Part shown: piece by piece, positions 61,622-64,000 of the stretch | Layout of the letters: every line of letters starts with the position of its first letter | Numbering within the stretch: the stretch's first letter is position 1 | Origin: Candidatus Sulfuricurvum sp. RIFRC-1 | GTDB taxonomy: Bacteria; Campylobacterota; Campylobacteria; Campylobacterales; Sulfurimonadaceae | Reading direction: 5' to 3' | NCBI RefSeq assembly: GCF_000310245.1 | Contig: NC_020505.1 | Location: 1,708,001 to 1,772,000 of the forward strand | Length of the DNA: 64,000 nt | The notes under the pieces: model-generated | The model's input: the letters and a program-made list of their open reading frames with translations, nothing else | Told to the model about the DNA's origin: nothing | The model's database searches: none | Made by a program: the position numbers and the translations under genes

Positions 61622-62149
61622 ATGGCTAACCTGCTTGCCCTCTTCGTCATTGTCGCTGTAGGGTATTGGGTCATGATGATCATTTCTCGTAAAAAGCGGG
61701 AATTAGCGAATAAAGAATTCCTGCAAAAAGAACAATTTCTAAAAGAGACCCAATCCCTCCTAAAAGCTGAAACACCTTCTGTTGTATCACCCCTAAAATC
61801 GCAAACATTCCAGCCCATAGCGCATGAAGATTTCCGTCAAAAAGTGAGTACGTATTTCATGGAGCAAGGTTATTCACTAACAGAATCACCGAAAGCGAAA
61901 GGGATAGATCTAATCGGAGTAAAAGAGAAAGAGCTATTGCTTATACGAAGTGAAAATATTCTCAAAGAGGTAAAAAAACTCGATTTGCAACTATTTATTT
62001 CAGAATGCAGCGTATATATCGATCATAATCCAATGTTAAAAAGCCGATCAGTTATACGTATCTACGCTACCAACCGTCCTATTACGGAAGAAGCGCAAAC
62101 TTTTGTGCGGGAAAATCCCGCATCATTACGTTTGATCGAAGATATTTAA
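61622..62149 (+). CDS. membrane-anchored Mrr-like restriction-endonuclease-fold protein
   Basis: 175 residues: one N-terminal membrane segment (LLALFVIVAVGYWVMMII), a charged coiled coil (about 25-55), then DFRQKVSTYFMEQGYSLT, KGIDLIGVKEKELLLIRSE and ECSVYIDHNPMLKSR. The order resembles the Mrr/PD-(D/E)XK core, in which Asp then Glu-x-Lys bind metal. Here Asp is present but the second motif is RSE, so catalysis is doubtful. The function is unknown. Confidence 0.65.
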   Translation: MANLLALFVIVAVGYWVMMIISRKKRELANKEFLQKEQFLKETQSLLKAETPSVVSPLKSQTFQPIAHEDFRQKVSTYFMEQGYSLTESPKAKGIDLIGVKEKELLLIRSENILKEVKKLDLQLFISECSVYIDHNPMLKSRSVIRIYATNRPITEEAQTFVRENPASLRLIEDI

Positions 62150-62155
62150 AAATCA

Positions 62156-62821
62156 TTAACGATCGTGCGGATTACCGTGGCCTTTGTTTCCATTTCCACG
62201 ATCGTCCCGTGAATCTTTACGATCTTCTCTCAATTCTCTGCGATCCTCTTTCAGTTCACGTCGATCCTCACGAATCTCTCTGCGGTCTTCACGAATCTCT
62301 TTGCGATTGTCACGGTAATGTCGATCGATACGATCATAATGATCGCCGCCACGACGACGCTCAATCACCTCATCAGGGCTGATACGATGATAATCGGAGA
62401 GAAAGTGGACATTGACCAAATCTACAATCTCACGGTCATGTAAACGGTGTTTTTTATGATATCCATAGGCTTTACCGTATGGTGGACCGTACGCTCGACG
62501 GGTATCTACAACATAAATACTTCGAGGATCAAGCCCAAGACGAATGGTAATATCCCACCAACTCTGACCTCGTAATCGTAAATCAATGATAAATCCAACA
62601 TCCCGATGCGCATGCCGTGCAAGATAATAGGCTACCCCTACCTCTTCTCGCGGAATTCGTCGTTCAACTACGATCACCTCCTGATAAGGGACACGGTAAT
62701 AGTCTCCAATGGAAAGGGAAAATCCATCAATTCCTCTATCCGAACCTGAAACCCCTATATCAAAATTTGCTCCGAAAAGAAGGGTTCCGGCTAACATAAA
62801 AGCATACGCTGTTGTTTTCAT
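62156..62821 (-). CDS. secreted protein with Arg/Asp/Glu-rich repeat tail
   Basis: 221 residues: signal peptide (AYAFMLAGTLLFGA), a folded part with YYLARHAHRDVGFIIDLRLRG and WWDITIRLGLDPRSIYV, then a tail from about residue 165 of repeated REDRRE units (DRREIREDRRELKEDRRE). The tail is highly charged and probably one long helix or disordered. A ribosome-binding site AAGGAGTC precedes the ATG. Not recognised beyond this; a surface or metal-binding role is possible. Confidence 0.75.
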   Translation of the reverse strand: MKTTAYAFMLAGTLLFGANFDIGVSGSDRGIDGFSLSIGDYYRVPYQEVIVVERRIPREEVGVAYYLARHAHRDVGFIIDLRLRGQSWWDITIRLGLDPRSIYVVDTRRAYGPPYGKAYGYHKKHRLHDREIVDLVNVHFLSDYHRISPDEVIERRRGGDHYDRIDRHYRDNRKEIREDRREIREDRRELKEDRRELREDRKDSRDDRGNGNKGHGNPHDR

Positions 62822-62907
62822 AATGACTCCTTTGAGTGTAATAGGAGTATTGTAACAGTTATTTGTGTATTAATAGTGAATACTAAAGAGTTGTAGAGCG
62901 ATGGATT

Positions 62908-64000
62908 TTAAATATTGTTGACAAAATAGCGGCCAACGCCTTCCACCAAACCATCAACCATCCAACGTTGATATTTTTCATCCGCAATGCGTGCGGATTC
63001 ATCAGGATGACTTATATAACCCACTTCCAACAGTACTGCCGGCATTTGTGCACCGACCAAAACCCAAAAAGGGGCTTCACGGACACCGTTGTCGTGAACA
63101 TAAGGAAACTGCTTTCTCAAACTGCCAAGCATCCCTTTTTGTAAGTCTATCGCCATTTTATTCGAAGCAATAATTTTTTCTTTGTTCAAAAAACTCAAAA
63201 AGCTGAGTTTTCCATATTGACCCATCTCTTCCATCTCTTCGGAGTTCTCGAGCGCCGCAACCCGCATGGAGCGCTCACTTCGTGTCGGTGAAAGAAAGTA
63301 GGTTTCAATTCCTTGTGCTCCGTTTGGATCAGACGTTTTAGGAATAGAATTGGCATGAACCGAGATAAAGAGATCCGCTTCTTTGTTGTTTGCAAATTTT
63401 GTACGGTCTTTGAGTTCAATAAACGTATCATTTGTCCGAGTCATATAAACGGTATAACCAAGTGCACGAAGTTTTTCACTGAGCTGGTTCGATATCTGCA
63501 AAACAACCTCTTTTTCCATAAAACCGTTTCCGATAGCTCCGCTGTCTTTTCCACCATGCCCTGGATCAATGACAATAATTTTTTTGCTTCGGTCTCTCGG
63601 AGTTACACTGATCAATGGAGGAAGTGCGGCAACCAATGGAGGTTCTTGTACCTCAGGTTTAGCAACAACAGGCGTTGCAAGAGGAGGAGTCGTTTTAGAA
63701 GTCTCTACGGAGAGATCGATATAAAGGGACGTCCCTTTAGCGATAGGTTTGATCGAAATCGCTTGATTATGTTCAATAACCAGACGTAGTGTTTTAGAAT
63801 CAAACTGAGCCATCTTAATGCGATTAATACTTTGGTGTTCTAGCGTTTGAGTTTTGGAGAGCGTAGATGAATCGATATCGATAATGTATCGGAACCGCTG
63901 TTTATCGGCTTCGATGATTTTGGACATTCGAACTTCCGACGATTGTATCGGAGTATCAAAAAGAAGCTCCAGCCCTTTGTCTTTCCACTGCGCATTCAAA
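62908..64000 (-). CDS. amiC: N-acetylmuramoyl-L-alanine amidase, 5' end beyond the window
   Basis: At least 363 residues; the start lies to the right. A beta-rich AMIN-like region (to about 115), a Pro-rich linker, then an Amidase_3 domain: IVIDPGHGGKDSGAIGNG (zinc His), EKEVVLQISNQLSEKL, FISVHANS (second His) and VLLEVGYISHPDES (catalytic Glu). It cleaves stem peptides from peptidoglycan during cell separation in the periplasm. The architecture is AmiC-like. Confidence 0.9.
   Translation of the reverse strand, partial: LNAQWKDKGLELLFDTPIQSSEVRMSKIIEADKQRFRYIIDIDSSTLSKTQTLEHQSINRIKMAQFDSKTLRLVIEHNQAISIKPIAKGTSLYIDLSVETSKTTPPLATPVVAKPEVQEPPLVAALPPLISVTPRDRSKKIIVIDPGHGGKDSGAIGNGFMEKEVVLQISNQLSEKLRALGYTVYMTRTNDTFIELKDRTKFANNKEADLFISVHANSIPKTSDPNGAQGIETYFLSPTRSERSMRVAALENSEEMEEMGQYGKLSFLSFLNKEKIIASNKMAIDLQKGMLGSLRKQFPYVHDNGVREAPFWVLVGAQMPAVLLEVGYISHPDESARIADEKYQRWMVDGLVEGVGRYFVNNI

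Noticed and set aside
63313-63789. 158-codon plus-strand frame opposite amiC
   Set aside because: Antisense to the conserved amidase domain; composition is that of a shadow frame.
1-64000. CRISPR arrays, rRNA genes, riboswitches or insertion sequences
   Set aside because: No regularly spaced repeats, rRNA segments, known aptamer patterns or transposase genes were seen on either strand.

Overview
The window looks like a chromosomal segment of a Campylobacterota (Epsilonproteobacteria) bacterium, most like the Sulfurimonas/Sulfuricurvum group. The basis is family recognition, not a search: legionaminic-acid (ptm/leg) genes of the Campylobacter flagellar-glycan type, an argG-rplI-era-csd6 block, a Cts-type DNA-uptake cluster, FlaG/FliS/FliW, and an epsilon-type MutS with an HNH-like tail.

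Region 1 (1-27795, all minus strand) is a very long run of tightly packed, mostly overlapping surface-carbohydrate genes. From downstream to upstream: a transferase cut by the left edge, an acetyltransferase, hisF/hisH and an amidotransferase (amidino-group formation), ptmA, ptmB, ptmF, ptmE, legG, legI, legH, legC and legB (CMP-legionaminic acid), then cysQ-cysC-TSUP permease-cysN-cysD (PAPS production and PAP removal), fcl-gmd-gmm and a decayed manC (GDP-fucose), galE, uppS, ridA, a thioredoxin-fold protein, dapE and the MutS-family gene. Two foreign-looking cassettes interrupt the leg genes: a MntA/HepT toxin-antitoxin pair before legG, and a 46-codon ORF plus a frameshifted YhcG/DUF1016 nuclease gene after it. 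The second is followed by a decayed second copy of the legG 3' end.

Region 2 (27888-32314) has a PAS-domain gene, a MATE exporter, a small hypothetical, an MFS transporter, and flaG-fliS behind a near-consensus sigma-28 promoter; no fliD is present. Region 3 (32401-47294, plus strand) runs with hardly any gap from argG through a ferredoxin:thioredoxin reductase/rhodanese fusion, rplI, era and the helical-shape peptidoglycan genes csd6 and csd4 into a nine-gene type II secretion/DNA-uptake (cts-like) cluster. Region 4 (47296-54520) has a UvrD/Rep helicase, fliW, valS, a small acetyltransferase-like protein, yceI and pyrF.

Region 5 (54558-61044) is a 6.4-kb integrated element in the 3' end of a tRNA-Ser(GCU) gene. 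A 14-bp direct repeat bounds it, and clusters of a TAATGTACCT repeat at both ends look like integrase arm sites. It carries an integrase, an AlpA-like regulator, a candidate replication initiator preceded by structured non-coding DNA, several small unknown genes, and a divergent A+T-rich gene for a membrane-anchored helix-hairpin-helix protein. It could be a phage satellite or an integrated plasmid. Region 6 (61160-64000) has two small unknown genes, an Arg/Asp-repeat secreted protein and an N-acetylmuramoyl-L-alanine amidase cut by the right edge.

The most novel-looking material is the tRNA-Ser element and the two insertions around legG. The rest is recognisable, with some unusual details.
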